Position numbers and translations under genes: made by a program. Shown in pieces: positions 63,915-64,000 of a stretch of DNA of 64,000 nucleotides; position 1 is the stretch's first letter, and every line of letters begins with the position of its first letter. Source of the DNA: Devosia ureilytica (GTDB taxonomy: Bacteria; Pseudomonadota; Alphaproteobacteria; Rhizobiales; Devosiaceae). Location: NCBI RefSeq assembly GCF_024273195.1, contig NZ_JAMZCU010000007.1, forward strand, positions 56,653 through 120,652, read 5' to 3'. The notes beneath the pieces were generated by a model. That model ran no database searches. It was not told the origin of the DNA and saw only the letters and a program-made list of their open reading frames with translations.

Positions 63915-64000
63915 TCAGGGATCGAAAAATCCGACGTCATCCTCCAACAGGTACTTCCTGGCGCCCTCCGGGTCGATATCGAGCCCGAGGCCCGGCGCTT
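63915..64000 (-). CDS. Enolase-superfamily sugar-acid dehydratase, C-terminal fragment
   Basis: The last 28 residues read PGLGLDIDPEGARKYLLEDD followed by VGFFDP and a TGA stop at 63917-63915. PGLGLDID near the end is typical of mandelate racemase/galactonate or rhamnonate dehydratase-type proteins. The gene enters from the right edge and converges on the ABC operon; the exact enzyme cannot be told. Confidence 0.6.
   Translation of the reverse strand, partial: APGLGLDIDPEGARKYLLEDDVGFFDP

Overview
This is a GC-rich chromosomal segment of a heterotrophic alphaproteobacterium, most likely a member of the Hyphomicrobiales and perhaps Devosia-like. The grounds are a pca cluster with a divergent PcaQ-type LysR regulator and PcaQ-like boxes, many ABC and TRAP uptake operons, a BigR-type sulfide operon, and dispersed C/G-rich palindromic intergenic repeats. 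No rRNA, tRNA, CRISPR array, transposase or phage gene was seen. The genus is inference.

Region 1 (1-15.5 kb) is sugar metabolism. It starts with the end of a MalFG-type ABC operon with a Gfo/Idh/MocA dehydrogenase. An NTF2-like protein, an MFS permease, an M81 metallopeptidase-like protein, a DeoR regulator with a perfect inverted repeat before its start, and a 2-keto-4-pentenoate hydratase-family enzyme follow. Next is an RbsABC-type ABC transporter operon with L-fuconate dehydratase and a short-chain dehydrogenase, which points to non-phosphorylative L-fucose or related deoxy-sugar catabolism under a divergent GntR regulator.

Region 2 (13.8-25.3 kb) is a TRAP transporter operon ending in a ROK kinase and a CutC-like protein. 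A DapA/NanA-type lyase, a GntR/FCD regulator, a GH78 alpha-L-rhamnosidase and a GH38 alpha-mannosidase are transcribed divergently from it.

Region 3 (25.5-45.4 kb) is an aromatic catabolic island: pcaIJF, pcaDCHGB, pcaQ, pobR/pobA, a second TRAP transporter, a MarR regulator, and a five-gene operon (feruloyl-CoA synthase-like ligase, thiolase, SDR, 4HBT thioesterase, enoyl-CoA hydratase). Together these could take hydroxycinnamates by CoA-dependent beta-oxidation to 4-hydroxybenzoate, then protocatechuate, then succinyl-CoA and acetyl-CoA. Three PcaQ-like boxes lie before pcaI, pcaD and the TRAP operon, so the TRAP system is a candidate aromatic-acid importer in the PcaQ regulon. A 1.1-kb repeat array (203-bp units) separates marR from the hydroxycinnamate operon.

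Region 4 (45.6-50.5 kb) holds a short UvrA-like ABC protein, UDP-glucose dehydrogenase and a UDP-glucuronate epimerase-like enzyme. Region 5 (50.5-56.8 kb) is a sulfide/persulfide detoxification operon (DUF2892, two YeeE/YedE proteins, ETHE1-like dioxygenase, DUF442 sulfurtransferase, SulP, SQR-like flavoprotein, TrxC) with a divergent ArsR/BigR regulator and an operator-like palindrome between them. Region 6 (57.1-63.9 kb) is another carbohydrate ABC system (MsmK-type ATPase, ThuA protein, ROK repressor, binding protein, two permeases), followed by a dispersed repeat, a terminator and the C-terminus of an enolase-superfamily dehydratase at the right edge.

Many adjacent genes overlap as ATGA or TGATG, indicating translationally coupled operons. 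Start codons were chosen from Shine-Dalgarno placement, gene overlap and family N-termini; they differ from the longest possible reading frame in many genes.
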